DNA of 64,000 bases from positions 682,001 through 746,000 of the forward strand of contig NZ_QICN01000001.1 in NCBI RefSeq assembly GCF_003201205.1. The letters run 5' to 3'. Shown here piece after piece: positions 18,588-28,489 of the stretch. A program made the translations under genes and the position numbers. How positions within the stretch are numbered: position 1 is the stretch's first letter; every line of letters starts with the position of its first letter. The stretch comes from Sinimarinibacterium flocculans. Its GTDB lineage: Bacteria; Pseudomonadota; Gammaproteobacteria; Nevskiales; Nevskiaceae. The notes below the pieces were generated by a model. It made no database searches. It was given only the letters and a program-made list of their open reading frames with translations, and was not told the DNA's origin.

Positions 18588-18616
18588 TAGATGGGGTGCG
18601 ACACCGAAAGTTCAAG
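18588..18616 (-). promoter_or_regulatory. Sigma-32 (heat-shock) type promoter of ssrA
   Basis: Read on the minus strand, CTTGAA (18611-18616) and CCCCATCTA (18588-18596) are separated by 14 nt, an almost perfect RpoH promoter. Transcription would start about 15 nt before the mature tmRNA 5' end. The -35 overlaps the smpB stop codon. A weaker sigma-70 reading (TTGAAC/TCTACT) overlaps the same bases. Confidence 0.65.
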
Positions 18617-19091
18617 CGCTGTGCCGCATGATCCTTTCCTTCTGCCGTTGCCAGTCGCGTTCCTTGATGTCGGCGCGCTTGTCGTGCTGCTTCTTGCCCT
18701 TGGCCAGGCCGACTTCCAGCTTGGCGCGACCATGCGTCCAGTGCAGGTCGAGCGGGACCAGGGTATAGCCCGCGCGTTCGACCTTGCCGATCAGGCTCGC
18801 CAGCTCCCGCCGGTGCAGCAGCAACTTGCGCGTGCGCGTGGCGTCGGCGATCTCGTGCGTGCAGGTGTGCTTCAGCGGCGTGAAGTGGGCGCCGATCAGG
18901 AAGGCCTCGCCGTTCTTGACGGTGACGTAGGCCTCGGTGATCTGCGCCCGTCCGGCGCGCAGACTCTTCGCCTCCCAGCCGCGCAGGGACAGGCCGGCCT
19001 CATAGTGTTCCTCGATGTGGTAGTCGTGGCGTGCGCGCCGGTTGACGGCGATAGTGCGCGAGGGCTCGTCCTTCTTCTGCTTCTGGTTCAT
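18612..19091 (-). CDS. smpB: SsrA-binding protein SmpB
   Basis: This 159-residue protein binds tmRNA and delivers it to stalled ribosomes. The conserved start [20 protein letters not shown], the core [14 protein letters not shown] and the basic C-terminal tail [17 protein letters not shown] are typical. The ATG at 19091 was chosen over a longer frame because the family begins with a short Lys-rich leader followed by NRRA. It lies directly upstream of ssrA on the same strand. Confidence 0.97.
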   Translation of the reverse strand: MNQKQKKDEPSRTIAVNRRARHDYHIEEHYEAGLSLRGWEAKSLRAGRAQITEAYVTVKNGEAFLIGAHFTPLKHTCTHEIADATRTRKLLLHRRELASLIGKVERAGYTLVPLDLHWTHGRAKLEVGLAKGKKQHDKRADIKERDWQRQKERIMRHSA

Positions 19092-19245
19092 GTGCCGATT
19101 ATAGGAGGCGCGCCGTCGCGGCAGGACGAGGATGCCGAGCCGGCGAGGCTCCACTAGACTTGCGTCGCGCCGACTGCCGGCGGATCGGACGACTGCCGAG
19201 GGGGCAAGAACGCATGCGGTGCGAGGAGAGCAACGGGGCGACCGT

Positions 19246-20631
19246 GTGAATATCCGCGAGAGCAGTCACGGCTACTGGTCGTCGTCACGCAACTTCGTCT
19301 GGGTCGCGGCCGGCGCAACGATCGGCATCAGCAACCTGACGCGCGTCCCCTATCTGATGGGGGAGTACGGCGGTTCGGCGTTCCTGCTGGTCTACATGCT
19401 CTCGCTGCTGCTGATCGCCGCGCCGCTGCTGGCCGCGGAATGGATGCTCGGGCGCTGGGCGCGGGACGACCTGATCGCCGGTTTCGCGCGTCTGGCCGAT
19501 GCGGCGTCGGCGCGCCGTGCGTGGAAGCTGGTCGGCGGCATGGCGCTCGCAGGGGCCGTCCTGATCCTGTCGTACTACAGCATCATCGCCGGCTGGAGCA
19601 TGGCCTACACGTTCCGGGTCGCCAGCGGCGCCCTGAGCGGTGTGGGCGAGCAGGCGGCGACCGAGGTGTTCCTGGAACTGGCGCGCGATCCCGAACGAAG
19701 CCTGTCCTGGCACACGCTGTTCATGGTCATCGCCTGCGTCGTCGTCGCACACGGGTTTCGCGAGGGTATCGAGCGTGCGGCCATCCGCCTGATGCCGTCG
19801 GCCGCCCTGCTGCTGCTGGCGCTGTGCTGCTACGCGGTGGCGACTACCGATGCGATGCCGGCGCTGCGCTGGCTTCTGCTACCCGACTTCTCGCGGCTCG
19901 GCTGGCGCGGCGTGATCGAGGCCATGCATCAGGCCTTCTTCACGATGAGCCTGGGTATCGGCGTGATGATGAATCTCGGCGTCTACCTCGCCGTCGCGGC
20001 GCCGGTGAAACGCCTGGCGCTGAGCATCCTGCTGATCGACCTGGCGTTCAGCCTGATCGCGGGCGTGGCGCTGTTCACGATGATCTTCGCGGCCGGTCTG
20101 CAGCCGGCGCCCGGGCTGGCGCTGATCTTCCAGGTCGTGCCGCGCAGCCTGCCGTCGTCCGTGGGTGGCACGCTGTTCGGGGTCGGCTTCTTCACCGCGC
20201 TGTTCATCGTCACGCTGTGTTCGGCGACGGCCCTGCTCGAACCGCTGACGCGCTACCTGATCGACCGCCTGCGCTGGACCCGCGTGTTCGCCGCGACCAG
20301 CAGTGCGCTGATGATCTGGTATCTCGGGCTCGGCAGCCTGCTGTCGTTCAGCGTGATCCAGGATTTCGAACTCGCGGGACGCAACTTCTTCGAGTGGGTG
20401 CAGTTCCTGACCGCCAGCTGGCTGGCGCCGGCCACCGGGCTCTTGGTCTGCGTGTTCGTCGTCAGTATCATGCCGCGCGACCTGATCTCGGCCATGTGGG
20501 GCGATCGCGACCGCTGGCTGTATCCGGCGTGGTTCTTCGCGCTGCGGTATCCGGCGCGGCTGAGCCTGATCGTCGTCCTGCTGTATGCGAGCGGCGTGCT
20601 CGACTGGCTGGTCCGGTTCTGGACCGGCTGA
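19246..20631 (+). CDS. Sodium-dependent transporter, SNF/NSS family
   Basis: This roughly 461-residue integral membrane protein has about eleven or twelve hydrophobic helices. TM1 contains [21 protein letters not shown], corresponding to the unwound Na+/substrate-binding helix of LeuT-like transporters. Substrates of bacterial members are amino acids or related compounds and cannot be told from the sequence. The start is probably the GTG at 19246, which puts [16 protein letters not shown] at the N-terminus; a GGAG lies somewhat far upstream. An earlier frame opening at 19132 adds a basic leader that is not family-like. Confidence 0.85.
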   Translation: MNIRESSHGYWSSSRNFVWVAAGATIGISNLTRVPYLMGEYGGSAFLLVYMLSLLLIAAPLLAAEWMLGRWARDDLIAGFARLADAASARRAWKLVGGMALAGAVLILSYYSIIAGWSMAYTFRVASGALSGVGEQAATEVFLELARDPERSLSWHTLFMVIACVVVAHGFREGIERAAIRLMPSAALLLLALCCYAVATTDAMPALRWLLLPDFSRLGWRGVIEAMHQAFFTMSLGIGVMMNLGVYLAVAAPVKRLALSILLIDLAFSLIAGVALFTMIFAAGLQPAPGLALIFQVVPRSLPSSVGGTLFGVGFFTALFIVTLCSATALLEPLTRYLIDRLRWTRVFAATSSALMIWYLGLGSLLSFSVIQDFELAGRNFFEWVQFLTASWLAPATGLLVCVFVVSIMPRDLISAMWGDRDRWLYPAWFFALRYPARLSLIVVLLYASGVLDWLVRFWTG

Positions 20632-20674
20632 CCCGATACCCGCGCGACTTCCCCCGACCGTTCTTCCGAAACCG

Positions 20675-20974
20675 ATGTCCGAAGGCGACCTGATCCAGAT
20701 CGAAGTGGCCTACGCGCTGCCGTCCGAGCAGGTGATCCTGAAGATCGACGTCAGTCCCGGCGCGACCGTGCGCGAAGCGATCGAACGCTCGGGCATCCTG
20801 CGCCGCTTCCCGGAGATCGACCTGGAGACGAACCGCGTCGGCCGCTGGAGCCATGTCGTGGCGCTCGACGCACCGGTGCGCGCAGCGGATCGCATCGAGA
20901 TCTATCGCCCGCTGATCGCCGACCCCAAGCAGATGCGTCGCGAGCGCGCGGCGCGGTCGAAGAAGGCGGGCTGA
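20675..20974 (+). CDS. rnfH: RnfH-family ubiquitin-like protein
   Basis: This 99-residue protein has the RnfH (UPF0125) signature IEVAYALPSEQVILKIDV, then GATVREAIERSGIL and RIEIYRPLIADPKQMRRERA. It has a beta-grasp fold related to ThiS/MoaD but without a terminal Gly-Gly. The molecular role is unknown. It is often found with the toxin-antitoxin-like RatA and SmpB genes; here smpB is nearby but ratA is not seen. It is convergent with bamE, 7 nt apart. Confidence 0.9.
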   Translation: MSEGDLIQIEVAYALPSEQVILKIDVSPGATVREAIERSGILRRFPEIDLETNRVGRWSHVVALDAPVRAADRIEIYRPLIADPKQMRRERAARSKKAG

Positions 20975-20981
20975 CGCGGAA

Positions 20982-21419
20982 TCACTCGGGGGTGAGAATC
21001 ACCCCGGTTTCGCGGTTGTCCTCGCTGGCCTCGCGCTCTTCCTCGTTGGCGTCACGTTCTTCCTCGCGCAGCACGGTCTTGAGATCCGGGTCCTCGATCG
21101 CGGAGTCGTCAGCCTGCCGCTCGATGCCCTCCATCCGCGCCAGCGTGCCGGCCTCGTCGAAGTACAGCGTGACCACGCGCTTGGCCTCGCGGCCCCGCGG
21201 CGACTTGTAGTAGCCGACGTAGTCCCAGCGATCCTCGCGGAACGGGCTGGCGGCGAGCGGCGTGCCCATCAGGAACAGGACCTGCTCGCGCGTCATGCCG
21301 GTCTGCAGCTGATCCAGCTGCTTCTGCTCGATCACGTTGCCCTGGCGGGTCGGAAGCTTGTAGATGATCTGGCAGCCGGCGAGCGCGCAGGCACAGGCGA
21401 GAAAAAAAACGAGACGCAT
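20982..21419 (-). CDS. bamE: Outer membrane assembly lipoprotein BamE (OmlA)
   Basis: This 145-residue lipoprotein has signal MRLVFFLACACALAGC with lipidated Cys16, and the SmpA/OmlA fold with GNVIEQKQLDQLQTGMTREQVLFLMGTP. It supports BamA/BamD in inserting beta-barrels into the outer membrane. The C-terminal 40 residues are an unusually acidic, Glu-rich extension (EEERDANEEEREASEDN). It is divergent from fur by 59 nt, as in many gammaproteobacteria. The ATG at 21419 was selected because it begins the signal peptide. Confidence 0.94.
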   Translation of the reverse strand: MRLVFFLACACALAGCQIIYKLPTRQGNVIEQKQLDQLQTGMTREQVLFLMGTPLAASPFREDRWDYVGYYKSPRGREAKRVVTLYFDEAGTLARMEGIERQADDSAIEDPDLKTVLREEERDANEEEREASEDNRETGVILTPE

Positions 21420-21423
21420 CGGT

Positions 21424-21451
21424 TTGCCCAGCGTAGAAGAGGGAGGATAAT
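21424..21451 (+). promoter_or_regulatory. Candidate sigma-70 promoter of fur
   Basis: TTGCCC (21424-21429) and GATAAT (21446-21451) are separated by 16 nt in the bamE/fur spacer. The -35 nearly abuts the bamE start codon. I see no convincing Fur box around it. Confidence 0.4.
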
Positions 21452-21478
21452 AGCCGAAACACATCGACGGACACTGTC

Positions 21479-21883
21479 GTGGAAACCTCCGATCTTCGCA
21501 ATGCCGGCCTCAAGGTCACCCTGCCGCGGCTCAAGATTCTCGAGCTGCTCGAGAGCAGCGACCGTCGGCACATGTCCGCCGAAGAGATCTACCGCAAGCT
21601 GATCGATCTCAAGGAGGACGTGGGCCTGGCTACGGTCTACCGCGTGCTCACGCAGTTCGAGGCGGCCGGGCTGGTGCGGCGTCACCATTTCGAGGGCGGC
21701 TCGGCGGTGTTCGAACTCGAGCGCGGTCACCATCACGACCACATGGTCTGCCTGGAGACCGGCAAGGTGATCGAGTTCGTCAGCGAGGACATCGAGAAGC
21801 TGCAGCACGCCATCGCCGAGAAGCACGGCTACCTCGTCGAGGACCACAACCTGGTCCTGTACGTGCGCCCCAAGAAGAAGTAG
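21479..21883 (+). CDS. fur: Ferric uptake regulator
   Basis: This 134-residue regulator has an N-terminal winged helix (LRNAGLKVTLPRLKILELL, EDVGLATVYRVLTQFE) and a metal-binding dimer domain with HHHDHMVC and a basic end (VRPKKK). The usual CxxC is reduced to a single Cys (MVCLETGKVIEF), as in Pseudomonas Fur. It represses iron-uptake genes with Fe2+ as co-repressor. The start is GTG at 21479. Divergence from bamE and convergence with recN match Xanthomonas-like gene order. Confidence 0.96.
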   Translation: METSDLRNAGLKVTLPRLKILELLESSDRRHMSAEEIYRKLIDLKEDVGLATVYRVLTQFEAAGLVRRHHFEGGSAVFELERGHHHDHMVCLETGKVIEFVSEDIEKLQHAIAEKHGYLVEDHNLVLYVRPKKK

Positions 21884-21900
21884 CCGCCCGTATTGAATCC

Positions 21901-21918
21901 CGCGACAGGGGTGTCGCG
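21901..21918. terminator. Hairpin between the convergent fur and recN genes
   Basis: A perfect 7-bp stem (CGCGACA/TGTCGCG) with a GGGG loop lies midway between the two stop codons. No T-run follows on either strand, so its role as terminator is only suggested by position. Confidence 0.35.
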
Positions 21919-21938
21919 ATCCGCGCCGGGTTGGGCAG

Positions 21939-23615
21939 CTAGGTGGCGCGGCGCAGCAGGTCCTCGGCGTGTTCGAGCGTGGCGTCCGTGATCTCGACGC
22001 CTCCCTGCATGCGTGCCAGTTCGGCAACGCGCTGTGCCTGTGTGAGCGCCTCGACGGCGGTGAACGTGCTGCCGCGGCGGGTCTGCTTGCGGATGCCGTA
22101 ATGATGGTGTCCCTGGGCGGCCACCTGGGCGAGGTGGGTGACGCAGAGCACCTGGCGATCGGCGCCGAGCGCCCGCAGACGCTGGCCGACGATCTCGGCG
22201 ACGGCGCCGCTGATGCCGGCGTCCACCTCGTCGAAGATCATCGTCGGTGCACCGCCGCGATGCAGGGCCGCGACCTCGATTGCCAGCGAGACGCGCGACA
22301 GTTCGCCGCCAGATGCGACCTTGGCCAGGGGCCGAGGCGTCAGTCCGGCGTTGGCGGTGAAGTCGAAGCGCACGGTGTCGACGCCGTGCGCGCTCACGGT
22401 CGCGTCCGGGGCGCTGTCGACGGCAACCACGAACTGCGCATGCGGCATGCCGAGCGTGCGCACGATCGTCTGCACGGCCTTGGCGAAGCGTGTCGCACTG
22501 GCCTGTCGCAGTTTCGACAGCGCTGCCGCCGCGCTGCGATATTGCTCGATTGCGCGCGCGCGATCGCGTTCGAGAGCCGCCAGCCGTTCGCTGCCGTGCT
22601 CGAGGCCGTCGAGTCGCTCGCGCAGCCCCGCATGGTGATCGGCGAGTTGATCCGGGCGCACGCGGTGCTTGCGGGCGAGGTCGTGGATGGCCTGCATCCG
22701 CGCTTCCACGGCCGCCAGCCGCTCGGGGTCGAGGTCGAGCCGTTCGAGTGCCTGGCGCAGTGTCTCGGCGGCGTCCTCCACCTGGGCCATGGCGCCGTCG
22801 ATGGCGTCGCGTGCATTGATGAAGGCCGGCTCGAGTCCGGTGAGGGCGTCGATGCGGCTGCGCGCCGTCGCGAGCTGGTCGTAGAGGCTGTCGTCGCCGC
22901 CGTAGAGCTGTTCCTGCGTTCCGCCCCCGTCCTGCAGCAGTTGCCCGGCACCGGCCAGGCGTCTGTGCTCGGCATCGAGTGATTCGAGTTCGCCGGCGGC
23001 CAGTTGCAGCGCGTCGAGTTCGCGGACCTGGAATCGCAGGAATTCGACCTGTGCCGGATCGCCGCTGGCGGCGCTGCGCAGCGCGCCGATCTCGCGATCG
23101 ACGGCGGCGGCATGCCGGGCCGCGGCGGCCACGGCGGAGCGCTGCGCCTCATGACCGCCATAGTCGTCGAGCAGATCGCGCTGCACCTCGCCGCGCAGCA
23201 GGGTCTGGCTTTCGGACTGGCCGAAGATCGCGATCAGGTGTTCGCCGAGTTCGCGCAACTGCGCCGTCGTGACCGCGGCACCGTTGACGAAGGCGCGGCC
23301 ACGACCACTGGCCTGCAGCACGCGACGGATCACCAGCGCCGTGGGGTCGTCGGCTTGCTCGGCCGCATGCTCGCGCAGCCAGGCGGCGGCGGCCGAATCC
23401 GGCCGGATCTCGAACTGGGCGCTGACTTCGGCACGCTCGGCGTCGCCGCGGATCAGCCCGCTGTCGGCGCGGGTGCCCGCGATCAGGCCGATGGCGTCGA
23501 TCAGGATGGACTTGCCGGCACCGGTCTCGCCGGTGAGCACGGAGAAGCCGCCGCTCCACTCGAGGTCCACGGACTCGATGACGGCGAGATTGGAAATGGT
23601 TAGCGCTTTCAGCAT
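21939..23615 (-). CDS. recN: DNA repair protein RecN
   Basis: This 558-residue SMC-like ATPase acts in double-strand-break repair. It begins MLKALTISNLAVIESVDLEW and has Walker A GETGAGKS (29-36). A long central coiled coil follows, then the ABC signature LASGGELSRVSLAIEV (seen as KVASGGELSRV) and Walker B TMIFDEVDAGISG. It is followed on the complementary order by nadK 15 nt upstream and is probably co-transcribed with it. Length is normal. Confidence 0.97.
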   Translation of the reverse strand: MLKALTISNLAVIESVDLEWSGGFSVLTGETGAGKSILIDAIGLIAGTRADSGLIRGDAERAEVSAQFEIRPDSAAAAWLREHAAEQADDPTALVIRRVLQASGRGRAFVNGAAVTTAQLRELGEHLIAIFGQSESQTLLRGEVQRDLLDDYGGHEAQRSAVAAAARHAAAVDREIGALRSAASGDPAQVEFLRFQVRELDALQLAAGELESLDAEHRRLAGAGQLLQDGGGTQEQLYGGDDSLYDQLATARSRIDALTGLEPAFINARDAIDGAMAQVEDAAETLRQALERLDLDPERLAAVEARMQAIHDLARKHRVRPDQLADHHAGLRERLDGLEHGSERLAALERDRARAIEQYRSAAAALSKLRQASATRFAKAVQTIVRTLGMPHAQFVVAVDSAPDATVSAHGVDTVRFDFTANAGLTPRPLAKVASGGELSRVSLAIEVAALHRGGAPTMIFDEVDAGISGAVAEIVGQRLRALGADRQVLCVTHLAQVAAQGHHHYGIRKQTRRGSTFTAVEALTQAQRVAELARMQGGVEITDATLEHAEDLLRRAT

Positions 23616-23630
23616 GTTGAAAGCAGAAGT

Positions 23631-24530
23631 TCAGCTTGCTTCAGGGTTGAGCTGCGGCCCGCGCCCCCAGTGAAGCTTGTTGCGCAGGATGTTGAAGTAA
23701 CTGTAGTTCTTGGGATGGATCAGGCGCAGCCTGGAGTCCGCCGCGCCGACTTCGAGCGCCTCACCCGAGCGCAGCGGGGTGCTGTTCTGACCGTCGCAGG
23801 TGCACATGGCCAGCGTTGCCGCAGGGCCGCGCAGCACGATGCGCACGGTCTGGCGCGCCCCGACGACGATCGGCCGGTCGGACAGCGTGTGCGGACAGAT
23901 CGGAACCAGTGCCATCGCCTCCAGGCTGGGGTGCAGCACCGGGCCGCCGCCGGACAGCGCGTACGCCGTCGAGCCGGTCGGCGAGGAGACGATGAAACCG
24001 TCGGCGCGGTGCTGCGAGATGAACTCGTCGTCCAGCCAGGTCTCGAACTCGAGCATGCGGATGGCTGCCTGGTTGCGGATGACGACATCGTTGATGGCCA
24101 GAAACGGACCCGCCTCGCGTTCGGCGCCGCGGATGCGCGCCTGCAGCAGCAGACGTTCCTCGCGCAGGTACTCGCCGGCGAACAGGGCGGTGAGCATGTC
24201 GTCGATCTCGCGCGGCGCGACATCGACCATGAAGCCGAGGCGACCCTGGTTGACGCCGAGAATCGGAACGCCCCAGGTCGAGCCGGCGCGGGCCGCCGAC
24301 AGCAGCGTGCCGTCACCGCCGACGACGATGACCAGGTCGCAGCGTCCCGCCATGGTCTCGCGGGCACTGCGCTCGACGTGCGCGCCGCAGGCTTCGAGGC
24401 CCGGAGCCTCGGTCTCGACCACGACCCGCCGTCCGTGCGCGTGCAGGATCTCACACAGGCGCAGCAGCGTCGGCGCGACGCGCGTGTCGCCGCGCCGGCC
24501 GATCAACCCGACGGTACGGAACTCGGACAT
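23631..24530 (-). CDS. nadK: NAD kinase
   Basis: This 299-residue enzyme phosphorylates NAD+ to NADP+. The catalytic GGDGT motif is at residues 71-75, followed by GVNQGRLGFM and the second conserved block GFIVSSPTGSTAYALSGGGP. The ATG at 24530 begins MSEFRTVGLIGRR, the usual N-terminus; a longer frame adds a non-homologous leader. It precedes recN and diverges from hrcA, with about 120 nt between starts. Confidence 0.96.
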   Translation of the reverse strand: MSEFRTVGLIGRRGDTRVAPTLLRLCEILHAHGRRVVVETEAPGLEACGAHVERSARETMAGRCDLVIVVGGDGTLLSAARAGSTWGVPILGVNQGRLGFMVDVAPREIDDMLTALFAGEYLREERLLLQARIRGAEREAGPFLAINDVVIRNQAAIRMLEFETWLDDEFISQHRADGFIVSSPTGSTAYALSGGGPVLHPSLEAMALVPICPHTLSDRPIVVGARQTVRIVLRGPAATLAMCTCDGQNSTPLRSGEALEVGAADSRLRLIHPKNYSYFNILRNKLHWGRGPQLNPEAS

Positions 24531-24614
24531 GGGAGTGAAGCGCAGGAAAAGACGGACGGCCCCGGACGGCGCCGACGTTAGCACGAAACCCCGTGGCGTC
24601 TGCCGCCGCGCCTA

Positions 24615-24642
24615 TTGAAATGCGGACGCAAGTCCTTCATTT
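24615..24642 (+). promoter_or_regulatory. Possible heat-shock promoter of hrcA
   Basis: ATTGAAA (ending at 24620) and CTTCATTT (24635-24642) resemble a sigma-32 promoter with spacing close to that of the grpE and ssrA promoters. It lies only 8 nt before the hrcA ATG, which would make the hrcA mRNA nearly leaderless. The match is partial. Confidence 0.35.
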
Positions 24643-24649
24643 TTCGCAT

Positions 24650-25687
24650 ATGTCCGAATCTCTCGACGCGCGGGCTGCAGAGCTGCTCAAGCTGCTCGTG
24701 GAGCGCTACATCCAGGATGGCGAACCCGTGGGGTCGCGCACGCTGTCGCGCCTGGCCGGTCTCGGCCTGTCGCCGGCAACGATCCGCAACGTCATGGCCG
24801 ATCTCGACGAGATGGGCTTCGTCGCGTCGCCGCACACCTCGGCGGGTCGCGTGCCGACGACGCGCGGCTATCGCTACTTCGTCGATGCGCTGCTGGCGCC
24901 GGAGAAACTGACCGACGAGGAATACGGACAGATCGTCGACGACCTGCTGCCGGGAGACCGCAGTGTCCCCGACCTGGTGCAGGCCGCCTCGGCCCTGCTG
25001 TCGCGGCTGACGCGCATGGCCGGCGTGGTGACGGTGCCGCGGCGCAATCTGGCGATCCTGAGACGCATCGAGTTCCTGCCGCTGTCGGGCAGCCGGGTGC
25101 TCGCGATCCTCGTGGTCAACCAGCAGGAGGTGCAGAACCGCGTCGTGCATACCGACCGCGCCTACGGCGCCGACGAGCTGGTGCGCTATGCCAATCTGCT
25201 CAACGAACACTTCGCCGGTCGCGACCTGGTGAGCCTGCGCAGCGCACTGGCGCGCGACGCCGGCGAGACCCAGGCGCGCATCAACGTCATGCTGCACGAT
25301 GCCGCGGCGATGGCGGAACGGGCCCTGCGCGGCGGCGAACAGGCCGACTACGTCGTCGCCGGCGGACCGAACCTGATGGCTTTCGAGGAGCTGGCCGACA
25401 TCCGCCGCTTGCGCGGGTTGTTCGATGCGCTCGATCGCAAGCGTGACCTGCTGAGCCTGTTCGACCAGTGCCTGCAGTCGGACGGGGTACAGATCTTCAT
25501 CGGCGACGAATCGGGCTACCGGGTGCTGGACGAATGCAGCGTCGTCACCGCGCCGTACACCGTCGACGGCCAGGTGGCCGGCGTGCTCGGCGTGATCGGG
25601 CCGACGCGGATGTCGTACTCGCGCATCATTCCGCTGGTGCAGGAAACCGCGCGGGTGTTGTCGGAAGGCTTGAAAGGCGAAGCCTGA
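24650..25687 (+). CDS. hrcA: Heat-inducible transcription repressor HrcA
   Basis: This 345-residue repressor has an N-terminal winged helix (LLKLLVERYIQDGEPVGSRTL, ATIRNVMADLDEMGF, HTSAGRVPTTRGYRYFVD), a GAF-like core and an inserted dimerising domain. HrcA binds CIRCE (TTAGCACTC-N9-GAGTGCTAA) and needs GroEL. I do not see a CIRCE element in front of hrcA, grpE or dnaK here, so its target may be a distant groESL operon. The ATG at 24650 has no upstream Shine-Dalgarno sequence, which fits a leaderless message. Confidence 0.94.
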   Translation: MSESLDARAAELLKLLVERYIQDGEPVGSRTLSRLAGLGLSPATIRNVMADLDEMGFVASPHTSAGRVPTTRGYRYFVDALLAPEKLTDEEYGQIVDDLLPGDRSVPDLVQAASALLSRLTRMAGVVTVPRRNLAILRRIEFLPLSGSRVLAILVVNQQEVQNRVVHTDRAYGADELVRYANLLNEHFAGRDLVSLRSALARDAGETQARINVMLHDAAAMAERALRGGEQADYVVAGGPNLMAFEELADIRRLRGLFDALDRKRDLLSLFDQCLQSDGVQIFIGDESGYRVLDECSVVTAPYTVDGQVAGVLGVIGPTRMSYSRIIPLVQETARVLSEGLKGEA

Positions 25688-25697
25688 CCCCCATCGA
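25669..25697 (+). promoter_or_regulatory. Sigma-32 promoter of grpE, inside the end of hrcA
   Basis: CTTGAAA (25669-25675) and CCCCATCGA (25689-25697) are separated by 13 nt, an excellent RpoH promoter. The -35 lies in the last hrcA codons and the -10 just past its stop. It predicts a start near 25704 and a leader of about 95 nt containing two hairpins before grpE. Confidence 0.7.
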
Positions 25698-25718
25698 GGT
25701 GGCAGGGAGACGCAGCGC

Positions 25719-25770
25719 CCGGCATACGCCGGTATCATGCGCCCCCGCTTGCGCCGGTCCGGACCGGCGC
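25719..25770 (+). promoter_or_regulatory. Tandem hairpins in the grpE leader
   Basis: CCGGC-ATAC-GCCGG (25719-25732) is followed by a perfect 20-bp palindrome, GCGCCGGTCCGGACCGGCGC (25751-25770). Both lie between the predicted heat-shock start and the grpE ATG at 25799. They could stabilise the leader, act on translation, or end hrcA readthrough; no T-run follows. Confidence 0.5.
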
Positions 25771-25798
25771 CCATTCGTCAGCCACCGACAGCAACAGC

Positions 25799-26350
25799 AT
25801 GAACGATATCCCGGAGACGCCCGACGCCCCGGCGCCCGACGCCGCACCGGAAGGCAGCCAGAGCCCGACACCCGAAGCGCTGCAGGCGCGCATCGAAACC
25901 CTCGAGAACGAGGCCCAGACCGCCCGCGAGGCACAGTTGCGCGCGATGGCGGAGCTGGAGAACACCCGCCGCCGGCTCGAGCGCGACGCGCAGAACACGC
26001 TCAAGTTCGCCAACGAGAAGCTCATCGGCGACCTGCTCGCCGTTTGCGACAGCCTCGAACTCGGCCTGAAGGCCGCGGCCGAGGCCGGTGAGAGCGGCAA
26101 GGCGCTGGCCGATGGCATGCAGCTGACCTGGCGCCAGCTGATGAGCGTGCTCGAGAAGCACGGCGTCAGGCAGGTCGACCCCAGCGGCCAGCCGTTCAAT
26201 CCGGATTTCCACCAGGCGATGACCATGGTCGAGTCGGCCGACGTCGCGCCCAACCACGTGCTCAGCGTGATGCAGAAGGGCTACACCCTGCACGAGCGCC
26301 TGCTGCGGCCGGCGATGGTCGTGGTCGCCAAGGCGCCCGCGGCGAGCTGA
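25799..26350 (+). CDS. grpE: Nucleotide exchange factor GrpE
   Basis: This 183-residue protein has an acidic, proline-rich N-terminus, a long helix (ALQARIETLENEAQTAREAQLRAMAELENTRRRLERD, given here only as landmarks ARIETLENEAQ and ENTRRRLERD) and the C-terminal beta domain with FNPDFHQAM and GYTLHERLLRPAMVVV. GrpE releases ADP from DnaK. It lies between hrcA and dnaK, behind a sigma-32 promoter. Confidence 0.95.
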   Translation: MNDIPETPDAPAPDAAPEGSQSPTPEALQARIETLENEAQTAREAQLRAMAELENTRRRLERDAQNTLKFANEKLIGDLLAVCDSLELGLKAAAEAGESGKALADGMQLTWRQLMSVLEKHGVRQVDPSGQPFNPDFHQAMTMVESADVAPNHVLSVMQKGYTLHERLLRPAMVVVAKAPAAS

Positions 26351-26354
26351 GACC

Positions 26355-26383
26355 CTTGAATCCGTCGCCCTTGCGCCCACTTA
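26355..26383 (+). promoter_or_regulatory. Candidate sigma-32 promoter of dnaK
   Basis: CTTGAA (26355-26360) and CCCACTTA (26376-26383) with a 15-nt spacer resemble an RpoH promoter, directly after grpE and about 33 nt before the expected dnaK ribosome site. It would let dnaK-dnaJ be made independently of grpE. Confidence 0.5.
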
Positions 26384-26423
26384 GGCAAATATCACGGCAT
26401 TTGACTCGCGGAGTCCCAAGAAC

Positions 26424-28346
<1,923 letters not shown>

Positions 28347-28383
28347 CGCGGAGCATCGTCTCCGGGCAGACGGGGATTCAGAG

Positions 28384-28403
28384 CGGCCGGCGAAAGCCGG
28401 CCG
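28384..28403 (+). terminator. Hairpin after dnaK
   Basis: A perfect 8-bp stem (CGGCCGGC/GCCGGCCG) with a GAAA loop is followed by TTTCGC. It lies 38 nt past dnaK and could attenuate transcription into dnaJ, making less DnaJ than DnaK. The T-run is short. Confidence 0.5.
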
Positions 28404-28448
28404 TTTCGCTGAGGATCGTTTTCGCGGAACGGCGACCGCGCGACGTGG

Positions 28449-28468
28449 ATGCCCGCCTGCGCGGGCAT
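28449..28468. repeat. REP-like extragenic palindrome
   Basis: ATGCCCGC-CTGC-GCGGGCAT forms a perfect 8-bp stem in the dnaK-dnaJ spacer. The wording resembles the widespread short palindromes (gcccgcctgcgcgggc type) found between genes of many proteobacteria. I see no second copy in this window, so the repeat family is inferred. Confidence 0.45.
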
Positions 28469-28489
28469 GACGCTTTTCAGGGCAGGTGA

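Noticed and set aside
24570-24650. TTAGCACGA in front of hrcA as a CIRCE operator
   Set aside because: Only one partial half is present; the inverted GAGTGCTAA at nine bases is missing.
25751-25770. Palindrome before grpE as a simple rho-independent terminator
   Set aside because: No T-run follows and it lies inside the predicted grpE leader; left as an unexplained structure.
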